Source: Flavobacteriales bacterium UBA3364 (GTDB lineage Bacteria > Bacteroidota > Bacteroidia > Flavobacteriales_F > PHOS-HE28). Taken from it: a stretch of DNA of 64,000 nucleotides. Location of the stretch: positions 20,506 to 84,505 of the forward strand of contig DEQO01000196.1 in assembly GCA_002360495.1 (NCBI GenBank), given 5' to 3'. The notes below the pieces were generated by a model. The model had not been told where the DNA came from. It saw only the letters and a list, made by a program, of their open reading frames with translations, and made no database searches. The position numbers were made by a program, and so were the translations under genes. Positions 55,126-64,000 of this stretch are shown piece by piece. Within the stretch, counting starts at the first letter, position 1, and every line of letters starts with the position of its first letter.

Positions 55126-56655
55126 TCATTCACTCACCAACGCCGCGTTCAAAACCCCTTGGTTCAACGTAATGCGGAACGTCGTTCCTTTTCCGGGGGC
55201 ACTGCGTTTCACGAAGATCTTGCCGCCGTGGTATTGTTCGATGATGCGCTTGCTCAACGATAGCCCCAATCCCCACCCACGTTTCTTGGTGGTGAAGCCG
55301 GGTTGGAACACCGTGCGGTGTTGCGCGGCAGGTATGCCTTTGCCGGAGTCGGTCACGTCGATGTGGACCTCGCTGCCGTCCGGAACGATCTCCACCACAA
55401 TGGAGCCTTCCCCTTCCATCGCGTCCACGGCGTTGCGGATAAGGTTCTCCACCACCCAACTGAAGAGTGCCCGGTTCAACGGTACCTGCAGATCGGGGTC
55501 CATCGTTTGCAACACATCGATCTTCACACGACCGGGCAGGCGCGGGCGTAGATAGAGCACAGTGGCGCGCAGCGTGTGGTAGAGTTTCTCTGCGGTCAGG
55601 TCCGGTGCCGAGCCGATCTTGCTGAAACGTTCGGTGATCACCTCCAGGCGATCGACATCCTTGCGCATTTCGGCTACTGCGGCTGGATTCTCTTCCTTGA
55701 GCAGCTCCATCCATGCCATAAGTGAACTCAACGGCGTTCCCAGCTGGTGGGCGGTCTCCTTCGCCATGCCTACCCAGACCTGGTTCTGCTCGGCATTGCG
55801 GAAGATGCTGAAGAGCGCGTACGCCACGATCAGGAAGAGGCCGAGGATCACCAGTTGCACATAGGGGAAGTACCGCAGTTGGGTGATCACCAGCGATTCC
55901 TCGTAGAAGATGTAGTTCCTCCCTTTGCCCGGAAGATCGATCGCGATCGGTGTGTTGGCCTGTTCCATGGAACGGATGCGGGCTTGCATGGCCGCACTGT
56001 CCGCTGCTACGATCGGGTCGATATGTCCATGCTCAATGATGTGTGTTCGCGTGCTGTCCGTGTAGATAACGGGGACGGCAGCGGTGCTCATCACGGTCTC
56101 CGATATGAACGAGCGGATGATGCCGTCCATGACATCCTGCAACTCGGTGACGACCTTGGAGTCCTTGTAGTAGAGGTGTTGCTTCTCCACGCCTTGGATA
56201 TCGAACTCGATCGGTGGGTGCAACCGGGCCATTGCCTTGATCTCTTCGGCGAGGCGCTTCGGATCTTTGGTGATCAAGGTGTCCACGTTCCGCTCCACGC
56301 GCAGTTCACCCTTCGCGTTGGTGATGATGACAGGCACCGTGGTATTGTCGCTCACCACGCGCAAGTAGAACGAGAAGTCGGTCTCTGCGCTGCCTCCAAG
56401 CCGCTGCATGGCTTCTGCGAGCAGCTGTACTTTCTTGCGCTCCTCGTCGCGCAGGCGCTCAAAGAGCTTCTCGGTGTAATTCACCAGTTCGGCGCGGTTC
56501 TGCACGGCTTCGGCCCAGATCTGGACCTTGCGCCTTTCCTCGGCCCGAACGCGGTCCACGATGTTGTTGCTGTACCACAGTGAAGCGCCCACGATCAGCA
56601 TGGCGACAACCGCCAACACCAATTTCCAGCGCTGTTTTCGGGAATACAGGTCCAT
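55126..56655 (-). CDS. Sensor histidine kinase
   Basis: A 509-residue membrane kinase. TM1 (LVLAVVAMLIVGASLWY) and TM2 (VQLVILGLFLIVAYALF) bracket a periplasmic sensor region of about 240 residues that has two similar segments (IEFDIQGVEKQHLYYKDSKV and IAIDLPGKGRNYIFYEESLV), suggesting an internal duplication. The H box is AKETAHQLGTPLSSLMAW, the N box NLIRNAVDAM, and G boxes DSGKGIP and GWGLGLSLSKRI. No response regulator is adjacent. Confidence 0.92.
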   Translation of the reverse strand: MDLYSRKQRWKLVLAVVAMLIVGASLWYSNNIVDRVRAEERRKVQIWAEAVQNRAELVNYTEKLFERLRDEERKKVQLLAEAMQRLGGSAETDFSFYLRVVSDNTTVPVIITNAKGELRVERNVDTLITKDPKRLAEEIKAMARLHPPIEFDIQGVEKQHLYYKDSKVVTELQDVMDGIIRSFISETVMSTAAVPVIYTDSTRTHIIEHGHIDPIVAADSAAMQARIRSMEQANTPIAIDLPGKGRNYIFYEESLVITQLRYFPYVQLVILGLFLIVAYALFSIFRNAEQNQVWVGMAKETAHQLGTPLSSLMAWMELLKEENPAAVAEMRKDVDRLEVITERFSKIGSAPDLTAEKLYHTLRATVLYLRPRLPGRVKIDVLQTMDPDLQVPLNRALFSWVVENLIRNAVDAMEGEGSIVVEIVPDGSEVHIDVTDSGKGIPAAQHRTVFQPGFTTKKRGWGLGLSLSKRIIEQYHGGKIFVKRSAPGKGTTFRITLNQGVLNAALVSE

Positions 56656-56691
56656 CGGGGCGTGAAGTTCGCCAAAGCCGGTGAGGCGGGC

Positions 56692-59373
56692 TCAGTCCTC
56701 GATCTCGAAGGTTGCTTTCCCTTCCTTGTCCTTGTCGTCCAGCAACCGGCCAAGTCCTTTGCGCTTGCGCCCTTTGTCCGCATGGGCGCCCGCTGTCTTC
56801 AGGCTGTCGGGATCTTCCCAGCCCACCTGGAATTGCGGCGCTGCGGGGTCTTTTGCAACGGAGCCCTCCGTGGAGGTCGTGCCTCCTTTGAAAAGCCCCA
56901 GTTCTTCGCGCAGGATCTGTTTCAGCTCCTGCTTCTCGTCCTGCAATTGTTTCTTCCTCTTGGCGGCGGCCATGGCACCATCGTTGCCGAATTCCGGGTT
57001 GTCCGCGGTACCGTACATGTGCAGGAATATGCGCATCCCGGTCCCGTCATCCACTACAGGCCCGAACCCATCATCGCTGGAGGCCTTGCGGAAGAGATCG
57101 CTCAGGCGGAAGTTCACGTGATGATCGATCCGGTCGTCGAACCAGTGTGTGCCGCTGAGCTCGATGTCCATCACCGAGCTGCTTACGGTCATCAGCGGAA
57201 TGTGCACGGCGCCATTGCGGATCTCGATCTGGTTCTCCAGGCGCGCGAATCGCACATCGGCCAAGCGCCGTCGCAATTCAGGAACATCCACGAACGGGGC
57301 TATGAGCTTGTTCTTCTGCAAATGGTCCGCGATCTCCAGCAATGGCGCATGGCCTTTGATACCGCCATTGTCCACCCCGATGTCGATCACGCACACCAGG
57401 CGGTCCATGTCCAACTTCATGGCTTGGGTGAGTGGTGCATTGAACGCGACCTCTGCATGGGTGAGCCCGCTCAAGTGCTTGGCGCCGATGAAGTCCTGGC
57501 CGAAGTCCTGGAACTCGGTGAACAGTTGGGTGAGGTTGATGCTCTTGAGTGATGCGTTGATGGACAGGGGATAGGCTTGGGCGGTGTTCCGGGCATCCAA
57601 CTCCAAGCCACCTTTCACCGTGCCTGAGGCCGTGCCAAAAGCCATGGGCGAAACGCGCAGCACGCGGTCCTTCATGCGGATGGTGCCGACGATCCCGGTC
57701 GCCTTGAATTCCTCGAAGACGAGCTCGTCCACGTTGGCGGTGAGGTCCAGTTCGATGGAGGCCGGGAGGGTCAGTGTGTACTCACGAGATCGATCGGAGC
57801 GCGCGTCATCGCTGCGAACAAGTGCGGCAAGATCGATATGCGGTGAACTTCCTCTCGCTTCGATCACCAAGCGCTGGTCGTCGAAGACCAGGTAGGGCAT
57901 CAGGTTCCGGAGCGTCCCGGACAACTGCAATGGACTGCCTTGGAACTCGGCCTTCAAACCTTGTACGGTCGCATCGTTGCCCAACACGGCGAGGTCCGCA
58001 TCGAGATGCGTTACACTGTGCCGGATGCCTTTCAGCTTCAGCGTCGCATCGCGCAATGCAGCTGTGCCCGTGATCTGCAAGGCCCGCAGGTCGCTCGGTC
58101 CGATGTTCGCCACATCGCGCAATTTCCCTTGCACGTGGAGGTCGGCTTTCAAACGGCCGCTCACTTGTTCCAGCGTATCCACTTGCGCGAAGCGCATCAA
58201 TTCGGCCAGGGCGATGTCGCTGCGCAGGTCTGCTTTCACTGCCGCGTTGGTCAGGCCGTTGCTCTGCCAATTGCCGTTCAGCGAACCGTTGGCGCTTTTT
58301 GCCGAGAAGCTTTTCACCACGAGTTTGCGCGGTATGCCTTTGGGTGTGAGTTCCAATGAAAGTTCGCCGAAGACGTCGGTGAACGTTGTGCCGCTGCGTT
58401 TTTCCTTCAACCGGCCCTTCACCACCTTGGCGCCCACGGAAAGCGCGGGTCCATCGCCGTCGATCGGTCCGGCATAGTGGATGGCGAGGTCCACCTCACC
58501 GTTCAAGCTGTACCGTGCCAAGCCGCGCGTCATCTTCTCGGGGAGCAGCTTCATCGCGTCGGCGAGATCCAGGCCGAGGCCGTTCGCGCGCAGGTCGAGT
58601 TCGTCCCCGTCCGCTCCCTCGGTAACTGCCAGGGATACTTCCAAGGGAACCGCCCCGGTATTCAACTCTCCTTTTGTGACCCGGAATAGCGCATCGCGCC
58701 CACCGAATTCCAACGAAAGACGCAAATGGGCTTGACGATCGGCCAGCACAACACCGCCATCGTCCGTCCACGAGAGCAAATGCGCGTCACCGTTCAACGT
58801 CAATTCGTTCAGCGCATCGCTGAAGCGACCGGAGAGTGCCAATGCCTTGCTATGCGTCGTGATCGCGAGGTGGGATCGATCATCGCGGTAGCTGACGACG
58901 AGATCGCTGAAGCTGACCTTGTCCAAGCTGATGGGAGAGGAGGCCGATGCGGTGCTGTCCGTTTTCCACACGAGGTAGTTCCCCTTGCCATTGGCATCCA
59001 GTGCAGGGTACATCCGCACGTGCACACCATGGACCTGGTCCACGGTGTAGGTCCCGCGGAACAGGTCCCACAAGCTGAATTCCAGGAAGAGCTCCTTGGC
59101 GTAGAGCAGTGTGTCCGCCGCTTCAACACTGTCGCTGCGGACCTCTTTGGCCATGACATCGTGCAAACGCATGCTGGCCTGTGGGAAACGTGCCACCAGG
59201 GTCAGGTCCATGTCGCTTACGGTGACGGGCGCGTTCAGCCGAGCGTTGAGCGCACCGACCAGCTTCACCTTGACCTCCGTCTCGTACACGCTGGCCAGTA
59301 CCACCAAGGCGCCGAAGCCCAGCACGACGAGCGCGGTCAACACGAGCAGGATCCTGCGGGAACGACGGAGCAT
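56692..59373 (-). CDS. AsmA-family (DUF748-like) envelope protein
   Basis: About 893 residues from ATG 59373 (an ATG 33 bp upstream is possible). One N-terminal transmembrane helix (ILLVLTALVVLGFGALVVLA) and then a very long beta-rich periplasmic part with the AsmA pattern: VKLVGALNARLNAPVTVSDMD, FPQASMRLHDV, and the C-terminal AsmA_2 segment with LLEIADHLQK and IELSGTHWFDDRIDHHVNF. AsmA-like proteins probably move lipids across the periplasm. A charged tail (KRKGLGRLLDDKDKEGK) follows. Confidence 0.88.
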   Translation of the reverse strand: MLRRSRRILLVLTALVVLGFGALVVLASVYETEVKVKLVGALNARLNAPVTVSDMDLTLVARFPQASMRLHDVMAKEVRSDSVEAADTLLYAKELFLEFSLWDLFRGTYTVDQVHGVHVRMYPALDANGKGNYLVWKTDSTASASSPISLDKVSFSDLVVSYRDDRSHLAITTHSKALALSGRFSDALNELTLNGDAHLLSWTDDGGVVLADRQAHLRLSLEFGGRDALFRVTKGELNTGAVPLEVSLAVTEGADGDELDLRANGLGLDLADAMKLLPEKMTRGLARYSLNGEVDLAIHYAGPIDGDGPALSVGAKVVKGRLKEKRSGTTFTDVFGELSLELTPKGIPRKLVVKSFSAKSANGSLNGNWQSNGLTNAAVKADLRSDIALAELMRFAQVDTLEQVSGRLKADLHVQGKLRDVANIGPSDLRALQITGTAALRDATLKLKGIRHSVTHLDADLAVLGNDATVQGLKAEFQGSPLQLSGTLRNLMPYLVFDDQRLVIEARGSSPHIDLAALVRSDDARSDRSREYTLTLPASIELDLTANVDELVFEEFKATGIVGTIRMKDRVLRVSPMAFGTASGTVKGGLELDARNTAQAYPLSINASLKSINLTQLFTEFQDFGQDFIGAKHLSGLTHAEVAFNAPLTQAMKLDMDRLVCVIDIGVDNGGIKGHAPLLEIADHLQKNKLIAPFVDVPELRRRLADVRFARLENQIEIRNGAVHIPLMTVSSSVMDIELSGTHWFDDRIDHHVNFRLSDLFRKASSDDGFGPVVDDGTGMRIFLHMYGTADNPEFGNDGAMAAAKRKKQLQDEKQELKQILREELGLFKGGTTSTEGSVAKDPAAPQFQVGWEDPDSLKTAGAHADKGRKRKGLGRLLDDKDKEGKATFEIED

Positions 59374-59475
59374 GGGCAAGGTGCGAAAGGTATCCCGGTG
59401 TTCCAACGGCTAACGGCAAAAGCCGTGCAGTTCGTTCACACGGGCCTGTTACTCCGAGCCCAGAAGGGAATACGC

Positions 59476-60807
59476 CTACTTCCGCTTGCTCAGGAAAAGC
59501 ACCTCTTTCTCCGTCAAATGACGCCATTTACCGCGGGGTAGGTCCTTCTTGGTCAACCCGGCAAAGACCACCCGATCAAGCTTCACCACCTCGTAACCCA
59601 TGGCCTCGAACATGCGGCGTACGATGCGGTTCCTGCCCATGTGCAGCTTCAGGCCTACTTCCTTCTTTGTGCCGCCCACCACGTACGATGCTTCATCGGC
59701 AACGGCCATACCATCTTCCAGATCGATGCCTTTCACCAGTTTGTCCAGATCGGCCTTGGTCACGGACTTGTCCAAGGTGGCGTAGTAGATCTTCTCCGCC
59801 CCGTGGCTCGGGTGGGTGAGCTTCTTGGCCAGATCGCCATCGTTGGTCATGAGCAACACCCCGGTGGTGTGGCGATCCAGACGGCCTACGGGGTAGAGGC
59901 GTTCGGTGCAAGCATCGTCGATCAGGGCCATCACCGTCCGGCGGTCGCGCGGATCGTCGGTCGTGGTGATGAAGTCCTTCGGTTTATTCAGTAGGACGTA
60001 GCGTTTCTTCTCGGTGCTCAGGCGTTGGCCACCGTAGTGGACACGATCCCCAGGTCCCACTTTGGTCCCCATTTCGGTGACGATCACGCCGTTCACCTGT
60101 ACAACGCCTGCCTTGATCAACTCATCCGCTTCGCGACGGCTGGCCACCCCGGCGTTGCTCAAGTACCGGTTCAGGCGGATCCTGCCATCACCGGACCCCT
60201 CCTCGGCCTTCTTTCCACGTTTGCTGGCGCGATCCGGTCCACGTCCCACATAACGTTTCGTGCTGGCATCGCGCTCGCGGTAGCCGCGTTCTTTGCGCGC
60301 GGAACCGGGGCCTTCGGGTCGACCGTCGAAGCGCCGTTCGGAATGGTCGTCCCGGCCGGGAGCCGGTGATCGGGGCGCTGTTCCACCGTCGCGAATGAAC
60401 TTCGGCGGCCGTTTTCCCGCACGCTTGGAGGTGGGTCGATCACCGTGTGAGGTCCCTCCCCGTTCCGGGCGCTCCTTTCGACCTTCGGGCCATTCCGGCC
60501 GCTGTGGACGACCGCCATGGCCTGGCCGACGTGGCCGTTCATCGCGTCCGCCGGACCTTGATGAATGGTTCCCAGGTCGGCCCCCTTGACCCGGACGAGC
60601 AGGTCGGTCGGATCCGGAACGGTCACCGCGCGATGCGTCATCATGACGTGGCCGTTCCTCACGGTCTCCGGGCCGAGCCGAACGATCATGGGGTCCGGAA
60701 CCCCTGGCGCCTCGGTCATTACCGGGCCGCGAGGAGCGGTCGTTGGGTGCGGATGTGCGCTTGGATCGGCCGCCTGATGGGCGACGGCCGCTAGTACGGT
60801 CGTTCAT
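59476..60807 (-). CDS. RluB-type pseudouridine synthase with long disordered N-terminal extension
   Basis: A 443-residue enzyme. The first 205 residues are almost only Arg, Gly, Asp, Ser and Pro and must be disordered. An S4 domain follows (IRLNRYLSNAGVASRREADELI), then the synthase domain with catalytic Asp in YPVGRLDRHTTGVLLMTNDG, and RNRIVRRMFEAMGYEV near the end. It probably modifies 23S rRNA at U2605. The extension is RNA-binding-like; similar tails occur in Bacteroidota homologues. It overlaps yraN by 17 bp. Confidence 0.92.
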   Translation of the reverse strand: MNDRTSGRRPSGGRSKRTSAPNDRSSRPGNDRGARGSGPHDRSARPGDREERPRHDDASRGDRSGSDRPARPGQGGRPGNHSSRSGGRDERPRRPGHGGRPQRPEWPEGRKERPERGGTSHGDRPTSKRAGKRPPKFIRDGGTAPRSPAPGRDDHSERRFDGRPEGPGSARKERGYRERDASTKRYVGRGPDRASKRGKKAEEGSGDGRIRLNRYLSNAGVASRREADELIKAGVVQVNGVIVTEMGTKVGPGDRVHYGGQRLSTEKKRYVLLNKPKDFITTTDDPRDRRTVMALIDDACTERLYPVGRLDRHTTGVLLMTNDGDLAKKLTHPSHGAEKIYYATLDKSVTKADLDKLVKGIDLEDGMAVADEASYVVGGTKKEVGLKLHMGRNRIVRRMFEAMGYEVVKLDRVVFAGLTKKDLPRGKWRHLTEKEVLFLSKRK

Positions 60808-61171
60808 GGAGTGTGGGATAGAAGGCGTCGGGAATGTGATGAATGTACGGCTTGCCTGTCGGGTGCAGGATCACGCTGATGATGTCGAACCGGAGCGCGA
60901 GCTCGCAGCCCGTGGCCAGGATATAGGCATTTGCGCCCTTGACCAGTTTACCACGCTTGCCCTTCTTCACGGCCTCTTCGGGTGGACCGTGCTGGTCACT
61001 GGAACGTGTTTTCACCTCGACAATAATGAGTTCCCCGCCTTTCCGGGCCACGATATCAAGCTCATGGCGGGCTTGCCGCCAGTTCCGTTCGAGCACTTCG
61101 AACCCATGCTCCTCCAAGAAGCGGCACGCCAATTGCTCTCCCAGCGATCCGGTGAGGTTGTGTTCGGCCAT
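60791..61171 (-). CDS. UPF0102 YraN family endonuclease-like protein
   Basis: About 126 residues from ATG 61171 (MAEHNLTGSLGEQLACRFLE). The family motifs are G-x(2)-GE-x(2)-A, then NWRQARHELDIVARKGGELIIVEVK, a restriction-like core with E, D and EVK, then KGANAYI and RFDIISV. It is a predicted nuclease of the Holliday-junction resolvase-like fold, unproven in vivo. It runs into the RluB-type gene. Confidence 0.92.
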   Translation of the reverse strand: MAEHNLTGSLGEQLACRFLEEHGFEVLERNWRQARHELDIVARKGGELIIVEVKTRSSDQHGPPEEAVKKGKRGKLVKGANAYILATGCELALRFDIISVILHPTGKPYIHHIPDAFYPTLHERPY

Positions 61172-61268
61172 ACGTGGAAAACCTCGGCGTAACCAATGGA
61201 TGGAACGCGCCGTTGAAGGCCTAAAATTGAGGAACTTTCCGCCGACCCTACCGGAAAAGAGAACGACC

Positions 61269-61913
61269 ATGCACGCGATCCTCCGCCCATTCCGCCTCGT
61301 AGGGCTTGCCTTCGGGCTGCTTACCACGGCCACCTACGCCCAGCCCTTCGAAGGGGTCGTCGAATTCACCAAGACCACCGGGCCCGTGGTCACCAGCTAC
61401 AAGTATTACGTGAAAGGTGACCGCATCCGTATCGAGGAGATCAGCGCTCGTGGCGAGGTACAGGGCATCATGCTCGTGGATACACGTGACAAGACGGTGA
61501 CGGCCATCAGCCCGGAACGCAAGCTCTACATGGATGTGCCGAACATGCGCCTCCCGAAGGACGTGGAGACCACCGTGCAGAAGACCTCCGAAATGAAGGA
61601 CATGGCCGGTTACAAGTGCGAGAAGTGGACGGTGAAGAGCGTTGCAGAGGACCGGTTGATCACCTATTGGGTAGCGGCCGATGCGTTCGACTTCTTCGTG
61701 CCGCTGCTGGAGACCCTGAACCGCAAGGATGAGCAAGCCGTGTTCTTCCTCGAGATCAAGGAGAACAAGGGTGTGTTCCCGATGCTGGGAGTCGAACAAA
61801 AGATCGATGGCGCTGAAGTGAGCCGCCTTGAGGTGTCCAAGGTCACGAAGGGCGCCCAGAAACCGGTGTTGTTCGAGATCCCCGCCGGGTTCAACAAGTT
61901 CGAACGGAACTAG
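61269..61913 (+). CDS. DUF4412 secreted protein
   Basis: About 214 residues from ATG 61269 with a signal peptide (LVGLAFGLLTTATYAQ). The body fits DUF4412: EGVVEFTKTTGPVVTSYKYY, VKGDRIRIEE, YKCEKWTVKS and KPVLFEIPAGF. Periplasmic or surface; function unknown. Divergent from yraN and convergent with the LD-carboxypeptidase gene, only 27 bp apart. Confidence 0.82.
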   Translation: MHAILRPFRLVGLAFGLLTTATYAQPFEGVVEFTKTTGPVVTSYKYYVKGDRIRIEEISARGEVQGIMLVDTRDKTVTAISPERKLYMDVPNMRLPKDVETTVQKTSEMKDMAGYKCEKWTVKSVAEDRLITYWVAADAFDFFVPLLETLNRKDEQAVFFLEIKENKGVFPMLGVEQKIDGAEVSRLEVSKVTKGAQKPVLFEIPAGFNKFERN

Positions 61914-61940
61914 GGCTTAGCCAACGCCTTGCCCTGACGT

Positions 61941-62885
61941 TCATACATCAAGAGTAGACCTCTCGAAGCTCAGTGTTGCATCCTCCGGGGTGACACTGAG
62001 CTTCGCCTTTTTACCGAACAACAACGCCCGGTTGTCCGGAATATGCCCGGCTGGAAAATTGAAACAGACCGGATAGCGCACTTCGCCTACAGCATCGGAA
62101 ATGATCTGCTCTGCGGTCTTACCGAAGGGGTCGTTCTCATCCTTGTTCCGCATGTCGGTCATGCCACCGATCACCAGACCTGCGAGGTCCTCGAACCAAC
62201 CCGCGAGCTTGAGGTTCATCACCATGCGGTCAACGTGGTACAGAAGCTCGTCGAGGTCTTCGATGAACAGGATCTTTCCACGAGGATCGATGTCGAACGG
62301 GGTGCCGCGCAGGGCGTAGAGCAGGGAAAGATTGCCACCGACCAAAACCGCCTCGCATTCGCCGGGGCGCTTCGGGATCGGCACACCGACAGGACCGGGG
62401 AGGGTGGATGTGACGTGATAGTCCTCTCCGAACAGGGCTTTCCGCAATGTTTCCATGCTCTCTGCGGTCTTCGCTGCGGCATTGAAAGGCATCTGCCCGT
62501 GCAGTGTGGCGATGCCGAGATCATGCACCGCGTTGTGCAGGACGGTGATATCGCTGAACCCGATGATCCATTTGGGGTCCTTCACCAGGGAGGAAAGGTC
62601 GACATGGTCCAACAGGTGAACGGTGCCATAGCCCCCACGTGCGCACCAGATGGCGCGAACGGATGGGTCGTCCAACGCAGCTTGAAGGTCCGCTGAGCGC
62701 TCCCGGGCGGTGCCGGCCTGTTGGTAGTGTTTGCGACCAACCCCTTTGCCCAGTTTTACACGCAGGCCCCAGCGCTCGGCCATCGCGATGCCGTTCCGCA
62801 ACTCGTCCTTCGAGATGGTGCGTGCTGTCGGTATGATCGCGATGGTGTCGCCGGTGCGTAACGGGCGGGGCGTGATCAGGTCCAT
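61941..62885 (-). CDS. LD-carboxypeptidase
   Basis: About 314 residues from ATG 62885 (GTG 62891 is possible). A serine peptidase of the LdcA/MccF family S66 that trims the terminal D-Ala from recycled muropeptides. [13 protein letters not shown] opens the fold; [12 protein letters not shown] and [10 protein letters not shown] hold the nucleophile region (Ser in GFSDIT), [14 protein letters not shown] has the catalytic Glu, and FPAGHIPDN carries the His. Divergent from metG. Confidence 0.92.
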   Translation of the reverse strand: MDLITPRPLRTGDTIAIIPTARTISKDELRNGIAMAERWGLRVKLGKGVGRKHYQQAGTARERSADLQAALDDPSVRAIWCARGGYGTVHLLDHVDLSSLVKDPKWIIGFSDITVLHNAVHDLGIATLHGQMPFNAAAKTAESMETLRKALFGEDYHVTSTLPGPVGVPIPKRPGECEAVLVGGNLSLLYALRGTPFDIDPRGKILFIEDLDELLYHVDRMVMNLKLAGWFEDLAGLVIGGMTDMRNKDENDPFGKTAEQIISDAVGEVRYPVCFNFPAGHIPDNRALLFGKKAKLSVTPEDATLSFERSTLDV

Positions 62886-62975
62886 GGGGACGCGAAGTTG
62901 GGCATCGCACAGGGATTTTCCACGGCGCGTACGACCTGACCGTTCAATGCTGGCGGCCACTCGCCAGCGGCTCGG

Positions 62976-62983
62976 TACTTTCG
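62976..62983 (+). promoter_or_regulatory. -7 element for metG
   Basis: TACTTTCG lies 36 bp before the GTG start at 63020 in the 134-bp divergent region. Confidence 0.4.
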
Positions 62984-63019
62984 CACGCGGCCGACCTCCT
63001 GCCAGGGCCGAGAGCCACG

Positions 63020-64000
63020 TGAAAGAGACGAAGCGCACCACCGTTACCGCCGCATTGCCCTACGCGAACGGCCCATTGCATATCGGGCACATCGCCGGGG
63101 CCTATTTGCCTGCGGATATCTACGTCCGATGTCTCCGCGCGCGAGGCAAGGAGGTCCTGTTCGTGTGTGGTAGTGATGAGCACGGCGCCGCCATCACCAT
63201 ACGTGCCATGAAGGATGGGACCACGCCGCGTGCCATTGTGGACAAGTACCACGCGATGATGGGCAAGGCCTTCACGGACTTCGGGATCCATTTCGATATC
63301 TACCACCGTACCAGCGCGGACCTGCACCGGGAGACCAGCCAGGAGTTCTTCCTGCAACTGCACAAGAACGGCGCGTTCACCGAACAGGAAGAGCACCAGT
63401 ACTACGACGAAGAGGCGAGGCAGTTCCTGGCGGACCGGTACATCAAGGGTACTTGTCCGGTCTGTGGCAATCCCGAGGCCTATGGGGATCAGTGCGAGAA
63501 GTGCGGCAGCGCCCTTTCCCCAAAGGAGCTGAAGGATCCGCGGAGCACCTTGAGTGGAAGCAAGCCGGTGCTGAGACCTACTTCCCACTGGTATTTGCCG
63601 ATGGAACGATCCCAGCAGTGGGTGGAGGAGTGGATCAACACAGGTCTGCTCGATGGCGTGCAACAACACGATGCCGGCGAGTGGAAACCGCAAGTCCTGG
63701 GCCAGTGCAACAGTTGGTTGAAGGATGGTCTTCGCCCCCGCGCCATGACGCGGGATCTCGACTGGGGTGTGCCTGTTCCATTGCCCAATGCAGAAGGGAA
63801 GGTGCTCTATGTCTGGTTGGACGCGCCCATCGGCTATATCACGGCGACAAAACAATGGGCGAAGGACAAGGGGGGGGCGACGGGCCCCGCACAAGACTGG
63901 GAGAAGTGGTGGAAGGCCGATGATACACGCTTGCTGCATTTCATCGGTAAGGACAACATCGTGTTCCACTGCATCATTTTCCCCATCCTGCTGAAGATGC
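63020..64000 (+). CDS. metG: Methionyl-tRNA synthetase, 5' part only
   Basis: The frame from GTG 63020 is open to the window edge (327 codons). The HIGH signature HIGH is at residues 21-24 ([18 protein letters not shown]), [11 protein letters not shown] is conserved, and the zinc knuckle CPVC ... CEKC lies near 146-160. LDAPIGYI and [16 protein letters not shown] follow near the end. KMSKS and the anticodon-binding part are outside the window. A GTG start is inferred because it gives the normal N-terminus; no upstream ATG exists in frame near it. Confidence 0.93.

Overview
The window looks like a chromosome segment of a moderately high-GC member of the Bacteroidota, probably order Flavobacteriales. 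It carries a gliding-motility type C-terminal sorting domain (type IX secretion), a PorP/SprF-family protein, a DUF3098 protein, the large Bacteroidota form of IspG, and DUF4230, DUF4412 and DUF3108 proteins. Several genes are preceded by the Bacteroidota -7 promoter element (TAnnTTTG, here often TACCTTCG). No rRNA, tRNA, transposase, integrase or CRISPR array was seen.

Region 1 (1-17,800) is a defence-rich accessory block, nearly all on the minus strand. It holds the 5' part of a DEDD-exonuclease gene (probably a RecQ-like fusion), a remnant of a UvrD-type helicase, a DUF262/DUF1524 (GmrSD-like) nuclease coupled to a DUF4238 protein, and a three-gene restriction-modification operon (two N6-adenine methylase subunits and a GIY-YIG-like/helicase subunit). 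After these comes an uncharacterised gene set read from 17,216 down to 8,885: small winged helix, WYL regulator, single-pass membrane protein, and two paralogous exported TPR proteins. This set is the best candidate here for an undescribed system. A divergent XRE regulator closes the block.

Region 2 (17,859-18,298) is an exact array of twenty 22-bp units, each centred on GATCG. Units alternate in two types, giving ten 44-bp dimers, and many dimers contain an 18-bp near-palindrome. It lies 60 bp downstream of the XRE gene and looks like a protein-binding array rather than coding DNA.

Region 3 (18,508-36,990) is mostly housekeeping: FN3-like protein, dnaG (TTG start), polyprenyl synthase, rlmN, ispD, queA, truB, uppP, DUF3098, ftsX, leuS, DUF3108, an M23 peptidase, and a divergent pair around a clear sigma promoter. 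Two REP-like inverted repeats lie between genes.

Region 4 (about 37,100-46,055) is a plus-strand envelope cluster: PSD/DUF4214-like lipoproteins, a Tat-exported DUF1501-type protein, a cytochrome-c-like lipoprotein with a CX4CH motif, a 1160-residue CUB plus seven-repeat protein with a type IX sorting domain, and its PorP/SprF partner. It resembles the planctomycete DUF1549/DUF1501 gene pairs adapted to type IX secretion.

Region 5 (46,058-64,000) is again housekeeping and envelope, mainly minus strand: a CpeT-like protein, ispG, DUF4230, an EamA transporter, a coiled-coil protein, DUF502, MmcQ/YjbR, a cyclase-family hydrolase, hemW, a histidine kinase, an AsmA-like protein, an RluB-type pseudouridine synthase with a long disordered N-terminus, YraN, DUF4412, an LD-carboxypeptidase, and the 5' part of metG running off the end.
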